From NCBI RefSeq assembly GCF_018613755.1, contig NZ_JAGGPP010000007.1, positions 62,001-126,000 of the forward strand: a stretch of 64,000 nt of DNA. The letters run 5' to 3'. This DNA is from Arthrobacter sp. ISL-72. GTDB taxonomy: Bacteria > Actinomycetota > Actinomycetes > Actinomycetales > Micrococcaceae. Of this stretch, positions 16,611-24,718 are shown piece after piece (within the stretch, counting starts at the first letter, position 1; each line of letters starts with the position of its first letter). The position numbers and the translations under genes were made by a program. The notes below the pieces were generated by a model. It was not told the origin of the DNA. It made no database searches and was given only the letters and a program-made list of their open reading frames with translations.

Positions 16611-17799
16611 GCGCCGCAACAATATCCAGCACGGTCCGGGCCGTGACGTCCCAGCCCGGGAGCCGTTTCCTCGCAGCCACCGCTGCTTCCCGCCATTGTT
16701 CACGGAGGTCCTGATCAGTGAGCCAGCGGCGCAGTGCGGCGGCCAGCGGGGCCGGGTCCGTATTGAGTACGACGGCGGCGCCGGGCAACGCTGGTCCCCC
16801 GCCGCCGTCGGGGGCTTCTGCAGCGGGGCCTTCTGGAACATCCGGTGACCCGGCTGCGAGCGCTTCCACGGCGCCGGTGCCGCTCCGCACCACCACGGGG
16901 ATACCGTGGGCGAGGGACTCCGTGACCACCATTCCGTAGGTTTCCACCCGCGAAACAAGCAGGCTCAGATCCGCCCGGTGCCACTCCTCCGCAAAGGCCT
17001 GCCCGGTCAGCTCCCCGCGGACCGCGACCCTGCCCGCCAGCCCGAGCCGGGTGACGGTACTGCGGACCGCCTCGGCGTAGGCGGGATCGGCGGAATCGGA
17101 GCCGACCAGGGCCGCAGTCCAGGGCAGGTCCTTGAGTTCGGCGAGTGCTGCCAGGAGCAGCAGCTGGTCTTTGTTCGGCAGGAGGGCTGCAACCGACACG
17201 AGATGCGGCGGCTCCGATCCGGCGGCCAACGGCGCGGGGTTCGTGCCGGGCGGCGCCGCATGGATCGGGGGAAGGGCGCGCCGCACCCCACCGGTCAAGC
17301 TGTTCGCAGCCCCGCTGTACCTGGCCCCGCTGTATCTGGCGCGGATGGCCGTTGCCGCCGTCGAACTGGCGCAGATGACGCCGGCTGCGGCAGCCAAGGC
17401 ACGTTCCTCCAGGTCCGGGTGCTCCTCCAAGGTCATGTGCAGCAGAATCCATGCAGGACACCCCGCGGCAGCTGCCTCTTCCAGTGCGCCCGGCGCACCG
17501 AGCGCTACAAGGCCATCCACGATGGTCACGGATTCCCGGGACCGCGGACCGCCGTCGCTGGAACTGCCGCCGCTGCCATTGCCGGACCCGCCGTCGAGCA
17601 GCATGCCGGCCAGCCGCCGTCGTTCTTCCTCGCTCCCCACAGGCCAGTGGCCGTCAACGTGGCAGATTTCCACCTCCGCCCCCAACGCGGTGAGCCCGCG
17701 GGCAAGAGCTGCGTTGTAGGCGTTGCCGCCGGAGTTGTGCAGCACGTTTCCCGGCGCGATCAGCCGAACCGTCGGACCGCAGGCACGGGACTGAGGCAT
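16603..17799 (-). CDS. Family 4 (GT-B) glycosyltransferase
   Basis: 398 residues, retaining GT-B fold. The N-terminal acceptor domain begins VRLIAPGNVLHNSGGNAYNAALARGL. The C-terminal donor domain has PHLVSVAALLPNKDQLLLLAAL, AVRGELTGQAFAEEWHRADLS, and the E-x7-E-like region SRVETYGMVVTESLAHGIPVV characteristic of GT4. The start ATG 17799 leaves 5 bp after the stop of the pterin synthase gene, so the two are co-transcribed; longer frames would overlap that gene. The neighbours suggest that the acceptor may be a pterin made by them; that is a hypothesis. Gly/Ser-rich insertions occur near residues 70 and 290. Confidence 0.87.
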   Translation of the reverse strand: MPQSRACGPTVRLIAPGNVLHNSGGNAYNAALARGLTALGAEVEICHVDGHWPVGSEEERRRLAGMLLDGGSGNGSGGSSSDGGPRSRESVTIVDGLVALGAPGALEEAAAAGCPAWILLHMTLEEHPDLEERALAAAAGVICASSTAATAIRARYSGARYSGAANSLTGGVRRALPPIHAAPPGTNPAPLAAGSEPPHLVSVAALLPNKDQLLLLAALAELKDLPWTAALVGSDSADPAYAEAVRSTVTRLGLAGRVAVRGELTGQAFAEEWHRADLSLLVSRVETYGMVVTESLAHGIPVVVRSGTGAVEALAAGSPDVPEGPAAEAPDGGGGPALPGAAVVLNTDPAPLAAALRRWLTDQDLREQWREAAVAARKRLPGWDVTARTVLDIVAAPR

Positions 17800-17804
17800 G
17801 TGCG

Positions 17805-18203
17805 CTACTTGGCGTCGAAGTCGAGCGTGAATTCCGCCCACGCATCCGGGTGCTCGCGGAGGGTGACGGCAAGGCCGGACAACGCCTGGCCGTCCTCCCC
17901 GACCCGGACCTTGGCTGCGACGGACTCGGCGATGTACTGGGCTAGCGCTTCGGTTGTGGTCAGCTTCCCGGCGAAATCAGGGTGTTCATCCAGGTTCTTG
18001 TAGTTCAGGCCGGCCAGCACTTCTTCAATGAAGTCACCGGCGGCGCCGATGTCCAGGACGATGGTGTCGTCGTTGAGCGTCCGCCTGCGGAAGGTCACCT
18101 CCGCCACGAAGGTGGCCCCGTGCAGGCCCTGGGCAGGTCCGAAGGCTTCTCGCGGCAGGCTGTGGGCAATCATGAAGTGGCGGCGGACGGTCAGGCTGAA
18201 CAA
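17805..18203 (-). CDS. 6-pyruvoyl-tetrahydropterin/6-carboxytetrahydropterin synthase family protein
   Basis: 132 residues, the size of PTPS/QueD proteins. FMIAHSLP contains the first zinc His, LHGATFVAEVTF the second His region, LNDDTIVLDIGAAGDFIEEVLAGLNYKNLDEHPDF the family core, and PTTEALA-like LTTTEALAQYIAES the end. The substrate would be dihydroneopterin triphosphate. No queuosine genes (queC, queE) are nearby. Instead it lies 3 bp after a BchC-like dehydrogenase and 5 bp before a glycosyltransferase, so a modified pterin is more likely than queuosine. Confidence 0.85.
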   Translation of the reverse strand: MFSLTVRRHFMIAHSLPREAFGPAQGLHGATFVAEVTFRRRTLNDDTIVLDIGAAGDFIEEVLAGLNYKNLDEHPDFAGKLTTTEALAQYIAESVAAKVRVGEDGQALSGLAVTLREHPDAWAEFTLDFDAK

Positions 18204-18206
18204 TGG

Positions 18207-19211
18207 TTACCTCTTGTCTTCGGTGGGGTATTCAATAACGTGGCACAGTGCGTCCAGGCGGCCGTCGGCCAGCTCATGGACGACGGCGGGCAGCTCGGCA
18301 AACGGGGATGATCCGGTGAGGAAGTTGTCGTAGACGGGATCGCTGAGCAAGGACACGGCGAGTGCCAGGCGGTCTGCGTTGGTCCGGCGGTGGCGGCGGG
18401 CGCGGGCCACAACACCCACCTGGCTGGCCCGGATGGAGAGACGGCGGGCGTGGAAGTCCTCCCCCAGCGGGACAGTGACTTTCCGGTCGGCGTACCAGGA
18501 CATCTCGATGACGTCCCCCTCGTCGCCCACCAACTGGAGGCAACGTTCGAGGCCTTCCTGGGATGCCGAACAATGGATCACGATGTCGCAGTCGGCCAGG
18601 GCGTCGTCGGGGTGGCTGAATTCGACCCTGAGCGCGTCGGCGAAGGCGCGCTTTGCGGGATCAACGTCGATGAGCTGGAGCCGCTGCAGCGGAAAGCTGC
18701 GCAGCAAGGTGGCAACCATGCCGCCGACGAGGCCTGCGCCGACCACCGCCACGCGGTCGCCGAGCCTGGGCCCTGCTTCCCACAGCGCGTTGACGGCGGT
18801 TTCCACCGTTCCCGTGAGCACCGCCCTCCTCGCCGGAACGCTCTCCGGGACCGCGGTCAGGGACTCCACTGGAACCACGTAGCGGTCCTGGTGCGGGTGC
18901 AGGCAGAACACGGTGCGGCCCACCCATTCCTCGGGGCCGGCCTCCACGATTCCCACCGAAAGGTAGCCGTATTTGACCGGCGACGGGAACGAGCCTTCCT
19001 GGAGGGGTGCCCGCATCTGTTCGGCGACGCGTGGCGGCACGCTGCCGCAGTGGACCACCGTTTCGGTTCCTTTGCTGATCCCCGAATACAGGGCGCGGAC
19101 CAGCGCTTCGCCGGGTCCGGGTACGGGCAGGTCCTCAGGGCGCAGCTCGCCCTTTTCGTGGCCTACCGTCCAGTAGGCCCTGGCTTGGTGTTGCTTCTGC
19201 GAATTGATCAT
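18207..19211 (-). CDS. Medium-chain dehydrogenase lacking the catalytic zinc ligands (BchC-like)
   Basis: 334 residues of the MDR (alcohol dehydrogenase) superfamily. The Rossmann motif is VAVVGAGLVGGMVATLL near residue 150. At the position where zinc ADHs have Cys-Gly-x-x-Gly-Ser-Asp it reads YSGISKGTET, as in the bacteriochlorophyllide-dehydrogenase-like (BchC) and related subgroup, so the catalytic zinc is probably absent. The start ATG 19211 (MINSQKQHQARAYW) is chosen because upstream residues are Arg-rich and non-conserved. First gene of a tight three-gene cluster with a pterin synthase and a GT4 enzyme. The substrate is unknown. Confidence 0.83.
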   Translation of the reverse strand: MINSQKQHQARAYWTVGHEKGELRPEDLPVPGPGEALVRALYSGISKGTETVVHCGSVPPRVAEQMRAPLQEGSFPSPVKYGYLSVGIVEAGPEEWVGRTVFCLHPHQDRYVVPVESLTAVPESVPARRAVLTGTVETAVNALWEAGPRLGDRVAVVGAGLVGGMVATLLRSFPLQRLQLIDVDPAKRAFADALRVEFSHPDDALADCDIVIHCSASQEGLERCLQLVGDEGDVIEMSWYADRKVTVPLGEDFHARRLSIRASQVGVVARARRHRRTNADRLALAVSLLSDPVYDNFLTGSSPFAELPAVVHELADGRLDALCHVIEYPTEDKR

Positions 19212-19317
19212 CTTGCTTACGAATCTAGTCCCCGTGCTGGTTCCCGGGGAAGATCTCCGCGCCCGGCGCGTCCTCGTTTTGGGGAAGAGCACCTCACTCC
19301 GGTAACCTATTCAGGTT

Positions 19318-19407
19318 GGTGACGTGTCCGAGCGGCCGAAGGTGCAACACTCGAAATGTTGTTTGGTGTCAAAGCCAACGTGGGTTCAAATCCCACCGTC
19401 ACCGCCA
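19318..19407 (+). tRNA. tRNA-Ser (anticodon CGA)
   Basis: Acceptor arms GGTGACG (19318-19324) and CGTCACC (19397-19403), discriminator G, encoded CCA. The anticodon stem CAACA/TGTTG encloses the loop CTCGAAA, anticodon CGA. There is a long class II variable arm and a normal T loop GTTCAAATC. It decodes UCG. Its 3' end is duplicated at 20606-20629. Confidence 0.95.
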
Positions 19408-19419
19408 CGTAGCGAGACC
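19396..19419. repeat. Putative attL: tRNA-Ser 3' end
   Basis: 24 bp from the tRNA acceptor through its flank, beginning CCGTCACCGCCA, recur at 20606-20629 with two mismatches. Such direct repeats of a tRNA 3' end are the hallmark of tyrosine-integrase attachment sites. No integrase gene remains between the copies. Confidence 0.65.
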
Positions 19420-19456
19420 CCTGCTTCCCTTACAAACTAAGGGAAGCAGGGGTTTT
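19417..19456 (+). terminator. Intrinsic terminator of tRNA-Ser
   Basis: ACCCCTGCTTCCCTT pairs with AAGGGAAGCAGGGGT around a short loop, followed by TTTTG, 10 bp after the tRNA. This is a textbook terminator. Confidence 0.88.
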
Positions 19457-19699
19457 GCTTTGCCCAGAAATTCGACCCGCAGTAACGCAGCAGGGACAAA
19501 ATTCTCGCAATGCCCCTCGTTCAGTACCCGGGGCAATGCGCATCATGGGACAACGGCTTCTGGGGCGACAGGCTGAGATTCTGCATGCCGAACCCAGCCA
19601 CTCCTGGGCCGACCCGAACGCCTGCTGCCTGAGTCCTGAACCCCGCGCCGCATAACGCCGGCGACCGAGCGGACGTGCAGCAGCTACTAGCATCAGGCT

Positions 19700-20444
19700 T
19701 CAGTCGCGGGCATTCTCCTCCAGGTAGTCGACGACCCATTCGTGAAGTTGGTTGGTGCTCCAGGAAGATGTCGCGACGAGGAGCACTTCGCGGTCCTCGC
19801 GGATGAGGCGGGTTATGCCGTCTTCCTGTTTGAGGGCCTTGATCATGCGGCCAACCACGCGGTTGTGCTCAAAGACGATGTCTTCCCTCAAAGACACCTC
19901 AAGCTCACGGCCGCGGACCTCGTCGTCGCCTAGGTCTTCGACTTCCACGAGAGGCTCATCGTCTGCCACGTCCTCTTCGAACGGGTTGTCGCCCCGATTC
20001 AGATTGTCGATGAGCGCCCGAGCGTACTTGGCGATGGCGTCATCCGGAGATGCACGGACATTGTTGAGGATCCCATGGGCGTGGGCTGAGGGCAGTCCGG
20101 GAAGGAAGTTGTGGTCTTCACCCTTGCCGCTGACCAGGCAGGGGTGGTTATTGAGGTGGTAGCGCTTGACGCGGTGGCGGGCAATTTCCCACCGCGCCGA
20201 GGGTGCATGGGCCTGCACCAGCGCACCGAGGTAGGACACCAACCCGTCCAGTAGGAACAGCGATTCCAGGGACAGAGTCTCCTCTTCCTCGTACATGTAC
20301 CGCTCCCAAGACGGCCACAGGGCCCGCGGCACCGATCCCGGGGGCCGTGGCGCCGGGGGCATCCGCCTCCGAGAGATTGGAAAGGATCCACCGCCACAAT
20401 GGGACCAGACTCTCGGTAGAGCCATCCAGGAGAGCGTGAGTCAT
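19700..20444 (-). pseudogene. Hypothetical protein gene with probable frameshift near codon 36
   Basis: Two overlapping frames appear to be one gene. The N-terminus starts at ATG 20444 with a good AAGGGGG site (MTHALLDGSTESLVPLWRWI...) and runs to about 20340. The rest is in a frame shifted by one base and reads VPRALWPSWERYMYEEEETL through to LHEWVVDYLEENARD at 19700. The shift point is a C/G run (GGCCCCCGGGAT), where one extra base would explain it. The product would be acidic, about 245 residues, with no motif I recognise; SWSTNQLHEWVVDYL near the end looks conserved-domain-like. It is the only gene between the duplicated tRNA-Ser ends. If translation starts inside the second frame (ATG 20296), a shorter protein may still be made. 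Confidence 0.55.
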
Positions 20445-20605
20445 GGCATCCCCCTTTTACGGCCAAAGCATATCGACCTGTTGAGCGGCGAGCGACGGAG
20501 GCTTGTTGTTGCTCAGGCGGGCTCTACATGACGGAGACTTCAAATGGAGGGCGACTTTTTGCCAGAGAGCCGCCGAAGACCCACAAGATGACACGGCTGA
20601 TAGCG

Positions 20606-20629
20606 CCGTCACCGCCAAGTAGCGAGGCC
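20606..20629. repeat. Putative attR: copy of tRNA-Ser 3' end
   Basis: Matches 19396-19419 at 22 of 24 positions, including CCGTCACCGCCA and GTAGCGAG. Together with the tRNA it bounds a 1.2-kb segment. Confidence 0.65.
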
Positions 20630-20728
20630 TCTTCCGCCGGCAGCCCCTGCCTCTATCCCTTGTGTTGCCGCCATCTGGCCGACACCATGGAGAGGCACCC
20701 ATTCACCGGCGTCCAGGGAGCTTCAACA

Positions 20729-21337
20729 ATGCGAATCCTGATCATGGGTCCCCCGGGCTGCGGCAAGGGCACCCAGGCTGAACGATTGTCGAGGCACTTC
20801 GGCATCAACGGGGTTTCCACCGGCGACGTCTTTCGCGAGCACGTGAAGAACCTGACGCAGCTGGGCCGGGATGTCATGGCACATTTGGACGCGGGCGACT
20901 TCGTACCGGACAGCCTGACGAACCGCATGGTGCGTGACCGCTTGAACGAAGATGACGTCCGGGGCGGGTTCCTGCTGGACGGGTACCCGCGAAACACAGC
21001 CCAGCTGGCCGAACTCGACACGATCCTTGCCGCCGGCGGGCAGGCACTGGACGTTGCCCTCCAACTCACTGCTGACGATACAGAGCTCGTCCGCCGGATC
21101 CTCCACCGCGCCACGATGACTGGACGCAGCGACGATACCGAGGACGTCATCCGGCACCGTCTGGAGCTCTATTACCGTGAGACCGAGCCGGTGGCCTCGG
21201 CATACCTGGAGCGCGGGATCCTGGTGAGTGTCGACGGCATGGGCACCGAGGATGAGGTCTTCGGCCAACTGCTTGCGGCACTCGGGGTGTTGTTGCCGTC
21301 GGCTGAGCCGGGCAGCGGCGCGGCTGCGGCGGAGTGA
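20729..21337 (+). CDS. adk: Adenylate kinase family protein (short, zinc-less lid)
   Basis: 202 residues. The P-loop MGPPGCGKGTQAERLSRHFG is at the N-terminus, STGDVFREHV the AMP-binding region, FLLDGYPRNTAQ the nucleoside-monophosphate motif, and RATMTGRSDDTEDVIRHRL the short LID. ATP + AMP to 2 ADP is the expected reaction. The start is ATG 20729 with GGGAG 9 nt before it; the frame is open farther upstream but would run through the attR repeat. The usual actinobacterial adk lies in the ribosomal-protein/secY locus, which is not here, so this is probably a second adenylate kinase or a specialised nucleotide kinase. Confidence 0.88.
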   Translation: MRILIMGPPGCGKGTQAERLSRHFGINGVSTGDVFREHVKNLTQLGRDVMAHLDAGDFVPDSLTNRMVRDRLNEDDVRGGFLLDGYPRNTAQLAELDTILAAGGQALDVALQLTADDTELVRRILHRATMTGRSDDTEDVIRHRLELYYRETEPVASAYLERGILVSVDGMGTEDEVFGQLLAALGVLLPSAEPGSGAAAAE

Positions 21338-21365
21338 GGCAGGGCGGCCAGGAGGCACGGCCGAA

Positions 21366-21430
21366 GGAGTTTTTGTCCACCTAACGTGCCCAAAAAGGCG
21401 CTGAAGTCACGTTAGTTGGACAAAAACTCC
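21366..21430. repeat. Palindromic repeat, GGAGTTTTTGTCCA family (copy 2)
   Basis: The left arm 21366-21388 and right arm 21408-21430 are reverse complements at 22 of 23 positions; the core is GGAGTTTTTGTCCA. It shares arms and inner blocks with 2314-2384. It lies between convergent genes and may act as a bidirectional transcript end. Confidence 0.9.
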
Positions 21431-21459
21431 AAAGGCATTAGGTTCGGGGTGCTGCGCCG

Positions 21460-21798
21460 CTACGGGACGTCCGGACGCTGGTCCCCTTTGTGGCCGCGGA
21501 GGTTGTCCTGGACCTTGCCGAAGAGGTCCTTGATGGTGGACTCCGTGTTAGTGAGCATGTCCGGCTGGACGTAAACATCCTGCGTCGGCGGCAAGCTGTA
21601 GTGCGACGGCAGGCCGCCCGTGCCGCCGACGCCGTCCAGCGCGATGGTTACTCCGCCGTCCTTGCGCGCAATGGCAGCGATCCGGCCGAAGACCAGTGTG
21701 AACTCGTCCGCCTGAAAACTGACGGTGTGCCCGATGTGCGTCCGGTTGAGTTCACCAGCTGCAACAGCTTTCTCATTGCCCGTACCTGAGTAGTCCAT
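21460..21798 (-). CDS. Small conserved-looking hypothetical protein, beta-barrel-like
   Basis: 112 residues, start fixed by AAGGAGA before ATG 21798. The central part (HIGHTVSFQADEFTLVFGRIAAIARKDGGVTIAL) is rich in beta strands and turns and resembles a small SH3-like barrel. The C-terminal part STIKDLFGKVQDNLRGHK is helical. No family recognised. The gene just across (22021) encodes a similar-looking barrel (VGDTVQLTRNGRIEYTGQV), so the two may be distant paralogues or partners. Confidence 0.6.
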   Translation of the reverse strand: MDYSGTGNEKAVAAGELNRTHIGHTVSFQADEFTLVFGRIAAIARKDGGVTIALDGVGGTGGLPSHYSLPPTQDVYVQPDMLTNTESTIKDLFGKVQDNLRGHKGDQRPDVP

Positions 21799-22020
21799 GG
21801 TCTTCTCCTTGAGGTCGATGGCAGCCTACGCCAGCAGTCTAGGACCGGGAATGAATGCGGTACAGGGGAGCTGGGCGGCTGCACAATACGCTCCGGCCAG
21901 CACCAGCACTTCATCCATTGAACGGGCCCCTTTACGGCGGCTTAGATGGATCACGTCGGCGCTGACCCAGATGCGCCACGGAACAAGCACAGGCTTCAAG
22001 GAACGGCATCGAGGATCATC

Positions 22021-22239
22021 GTGACTTCACAGAACAATGTGGCCAGCACTGCTGCCGGCTGGGACGACGTCCAGGTCGGCGACACCGTCCAGCTGACCCG
22101 GAACGGGCGCATCGAATACACCGGACAGGTGGACGACCGCACCGCTGACGGCGATGTTGTCTGGATCAAGACCGGCCTCGGCCGCAGGCTCCTCTTCCAC
22201 GTGGGCGACGGCTTCCAGCTCACCGGGAGCAGCATGTGA
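22021..22239 (+). CDS. Small SH3-like hypothetical protein
   Basis: 72 residues from GTG 22021 (GAGGA just upstream). WDDVQVGDTVQLTRNGRIEYTGQVDDRTADGDVVWIKTGLGRRLLFHVGDGFQL reads as a single small beta-barrel with KOW/SH3-like turns. The function is unknown. Its stop overlaps a possible 26-residue Cys-containing frame (22236-22316). Confidence 0.55.
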   Translation: MTSQNNVASTAAGWDDVQVGDTVQLTRNGRIEYTGQVDDRTADGDVVWIKTGLGRRLLFHVGDGFQLTGSSM

Positions 22240-22316
22240 CGGCACCGGCTGTGGATACCCCGGACGATCACTGCGAAGAAGACTGCCACTACTGTTCGGG
22301 GCCGGAGACGGACTAG
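22236..22316 (+). CDS. Possible 26-residue Cys-motif peptide
   Basis: A GTG at 22236 overlaps the stop of the preceding gene (ATGTGA) and opens a 26-codon frame with a CEEDCHYC motif (three Cys and a His within eight residues), a plausible metal-binding peptide. Support is only the overlap and the motif; it may be chance. Confidence 0.3.
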   Translation: MTAPAVDTPDDHCEEDCHYCSGPETD

Positions 22317-22433
22317 CCCGAGCGGCTTAAAAGCCCCGATAGAATTGCCGGGAATGGCTGCCTTTCCGGAACCTCAGACGCCGGTTCCGGGGCGGGAACC
22401 GGCGCCGGCAACGAACAGCTAAGGGAGGACTCC

Positions 22434-23111
22434 GTGCGCGCTCACCACGCCCGGACTCCTTTCCATTCCCTCCGCGCAGCCATGGTCGCAGGGATGATCG
22501 TGACCCTCGGTGCCGCCGCACACGTGGTTGGCGGCGGCGAACTGCCTGCACTGGGCATCATGCTGGCTGTCCTGGCCCTTACCGGCATGGCGGCCACTGC
22601 TGCCACCCGGCTCAAACTGACTTTCCCTGCGATGGCTTCGCTCCTGGGTGCGGGGCAGCTGGTCCTGCACGAAGCGTTCGACGCCTTCAGCTCCCCCGTC
22701 GGCGTCTCCCCCGCCGGCGGTTCCCCCGCATGGCCGGGACCGCCCGGGCCGGGAGCCGCCGAGGCACTGGGCCACCACCCCGTCACGGCGCCGCTGGCCG
22801 GGATCACGCTTGACGCCGCCGGTGCAGCCTCCCACCTCCACGAGTTCGAGTCCTCCTGGGCAGCCGTGATGCTGGCCGGCCACGCCCTGGCGACCATCGC
22901 CTGCGCCCTCCTGCTGACCAAGGGCGAGGACGCGCTCTGGTCCCTCGCGGCCTGGCTCCGTCCGCTCATTCAACTCCCGCAGGCGGCAACGCCCGACGTC
23001 GTCACGGCACCCGCCGCCGCGGGCCGGCCGGCGGGTTCGGCTCCCCTCCCCTGGCGCAACCTCAGGCTGGATTGCCGGCGGGGACCGCCCGCCGTCGTCG
23101 TACTTTCCTGA
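22434..23111 (+). CDS. Integral membrane protein, unknown function, next to YcnI-type gene
   Basis: 225 residues, GTG start with a strong AAGGGAGGA site. Several membrane helices: AAMVAGMIVTLGAAAHVVGGG, LPALGIMLAVLALTGMAATA, a third near residue 75, and AVMLAGHALATIACALLLTKGEDALWSLAAW near residue 145. A Pro/Gly-rich loop lies between. His residues (AAHVVGGG, LGHHP, HLHEFES) could bind metal. It is followed within 130 bp by a YcnI-type copper protein, so a role in copper handling is plausible but unproven. Confidence 0.65.
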   Translation: MRAHHARTPFHSLRAAMVAGMIVTLGAAAHVVGGGELPALGIMLAVLALTGMAATAATRLKLTFPAMASLLGAGQLVLHEAFDAFSSPVGVSPAGGSPAWPGPPGPGAAEALGHHPVTAPLAGITLDAAGAASHLHEFESSWAAVMLAGHALATIACALLLTKGEDALWSLAAWLRPLIQLPQAATPDVVTAPAAAGRPAGSAPLPWRNLRLDCRRGPPAVVVLS

Positions 23112-23239
23112 CACCATTTCCGGCCCCGCCGCCTGCCCGATCCGCCGTTCCCGGCGGCCCCGTGAACACGGGTGCCGGACGCCACCCCTTGTTTTGTGCA
23201 CCGTCAATGCTGCATGGTGCACCCTTGAAAGGCCCTCCT

Positions 23240-23962
23240 TTGAAAAACCCATCACGCAAGTCCTTCCGCCGTGCCCTCTCCGCAACGGTCGTGGCCGGCG
23301 GCACCGCAGCACTCATGCTGGCCGGAGTCACGGCGGCATCCGCGCACGTGGGCGTCACGCCGGACAAAACCGACGCCAATTCGTACGCCCTGCTCACCTT
23401 CGGCATTCCGCACGGGTGCGACGGATCCGGCACCACCAAGGTGACCATCACGCTGCCCGAGGAGCTCAACGATGCCCAGCCCACCGTGAACCCGAACTGG
23501 ACCGTGGAGAAGGTTGTGGAGCAGCTGCCCGAACCGAAGAAGCTGGCCGACGGTGCCACCATCACTAAGCGGACCAGCCGGATCGTCTACACGGCCAAGG
23601 CACCGCTGGACCCCGAACTCCGGGATGCCCTGGTGCTATCCGTCAAGCTCCCGGACGCCGCCGGCACTATCCTCCACTTCCCCACCTTGCAGAACTGTGT
23701 GCAGGGCCAGACGGACTGGTCTGAGGTTGCGAAGGATGGCCAGGACCCGCATTCCCTTGAGGCACCGGCGCCGTCGCTCACTGTGACGGCTGCGGCCGCG
23801 GCGGACAGTCACAGCAGCCACGATTCCGCGACGGCCGGAACCTCCCTGAACACCTCCGCGGCCGACGACGGCTCGCGGGCGCGCAGCTGGGCGGGCCTGG
23901 TGGCCGGCTTCAGCGGACTGGCGTTGGGCGGCGTGGCGCTGCTGCGGAGCCGGAAGAAATAA
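23240..23962 (+). CDS. YcnI/DUF1775 family copper-binding membrane protein
   Basis: 240 residues if started at TTG 23240, which has GAAAGG 7 nt upstream; ATG 23207 is the alternative. The signal peptide is RALSATVVAGGTAALMLAGVTAASA, and the mature protein would begin HVGVTP. In YcnI the N-terminal His forms a copper-binding brace, so the cleavage site supports function. The core GIPHGCDGSGTTKVTITLPEE and TDWSEVAKDG are typical, the single Cys pair (GC...QNC) may form a disulfide, and a C-terminal anchor ends in LLRSRKK. It acts at the outer face of the membrane. A hairpin follows the gene. Confidence 0.88.
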   Translation: MKNPSRKSFRRALSATVVAGGTAALMLAGVTAASAHVGVTPDKTDANSYALLTFGIPHGCDGSGTTKVTITLPEELNDAQPTVNPNWTVEKVVEQLPEPKKLADGATITKRTSRIVYTAKAPLDPELRDALVLSVKLPDAAGTILHFPTLQNCVQGQTDWSEVAKDGQDPHSLEAPAPSLTVTAAAAADSHSSHDSATAGTSLNTSAADDGSRARSWAGLVAGFSGLALGGVALLRSRKK

Positions 23963-23969
23963 GGGGCAG

Positions 23970-24005
23970 GATTGATGCCCGGAAATCACAATCCGGGCAT
24001 CAATC
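23970..24005. terminator. Hairpin after the YcnI gene
   Basis: GATTGATGCCCGGA and TCCGGGCATCAATC are perfect reverse complements around an 8-nt loop, 8 bp after the stop. No U tract follows, so it may stabilise the mRNA end or terminate Rho-independently only weakly. Confidence 0.6.
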
Positions 24006-24062
24006 GCCGGCCGCAGTCGTGGCATCGTTGACTAAGGCAACGGCGGGCGTGAAGGTTGAGCC

Positions 24063-24710
24063 ATGAGGTCTCAGCCAATAAACAAAGTTGTCATCACGAC
24101 GGCGGTTGCGGCCGCCGCACTCCTGCTCACCGCATGCGGGCCGAGCCAACCACAGTCCCAGGGGACTCCCGAGCCGGCGTCCAGTTCCAGCACCCCGTCC
24201 GATTCCTCCTCCGCACCGGCCACCAGCCAGTCGCCCAGCACACCGGCCAGCACACCGCCGTCGTCATCCTCTGCATCCGCGTCCGCGGGACCCGCCCTGT
24301 GCAAGGCCGGGAACCTGACCCTGACATCGGATTCCACCGGCGGCGGCGCTGCCGGCAGCGTTTATTCCCAGCTCATCCTGACCAATGCGGGCACCGAGCC
24401 CTGCCTCCTGAGGGGATTCCCGGGCGTCTCCCTCTCCGCAGACGCCAATGGAGCTCCCATCGGCGCCCCGGCCCGGCAGGACGGATCATCGCCGGTTGCG
24501 GCGGTGCTGCTGGCCCCTGGCCAGGCGGGTGCGGCGGAAATGCGCTACACACAGGCGGGCAATTACCCGGACTGCATGGTGACTCCCGCGGCTGGTTACC
24601 GGGTGTACCCGCCGGAGGAAACCGCGTCGCTGTTCCTGGCGGAGCCACGGGACGCCTGCGCCAATGAAGAGATTGAACTGCTGACCATCGGGGCATTCCA
24701 CACGCGGTAG
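24063..24710 (+). CDS. DUF4232 lipoprotein
   Basis: 215 residues. Lipoprotein signal with lipobox LLTAC (Cys25 modified), then a Ser/Thr/Pro linker of about 50 residues for wall passage. The DUF4232-type domain follows: LTSDSTGGGAAGSVYSQLILTNAGTEPCLLRGFPGVSL, a beta-sandwich with paired Cys. The function of the family is unknown; extracytoplasmic. Single gene, tail to tail with the DUF4383 gene. Confidence 0.82.
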   Translation: MRSQPINKVVITTAVAAAALLLTACGPSQPQSQGTPEPASSSSTPSDSSSAPATSQSPSTPASTPPSSSSASASAGPALCKAGNLTLTSDSTGGGAAGSVYSQLILTNAGTEPCLLRGFPGVSLSADANGAPIGAPARQDGSSPVAAVLLAPGQAGAAEMRYTQAGNYPDCMVTPAAGYRVYPPEETASLFLAEPRDACANEEIELLTIGAFHTR

Positions 24711-24718
24711 GAGTTTCC

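Noticed and set aside
17800..17841. Longer start for the GT4 enzyme
   Set aside because: It would overlap the pterin synthase gene; the Met at 17799 directly precedes the conserved fold.
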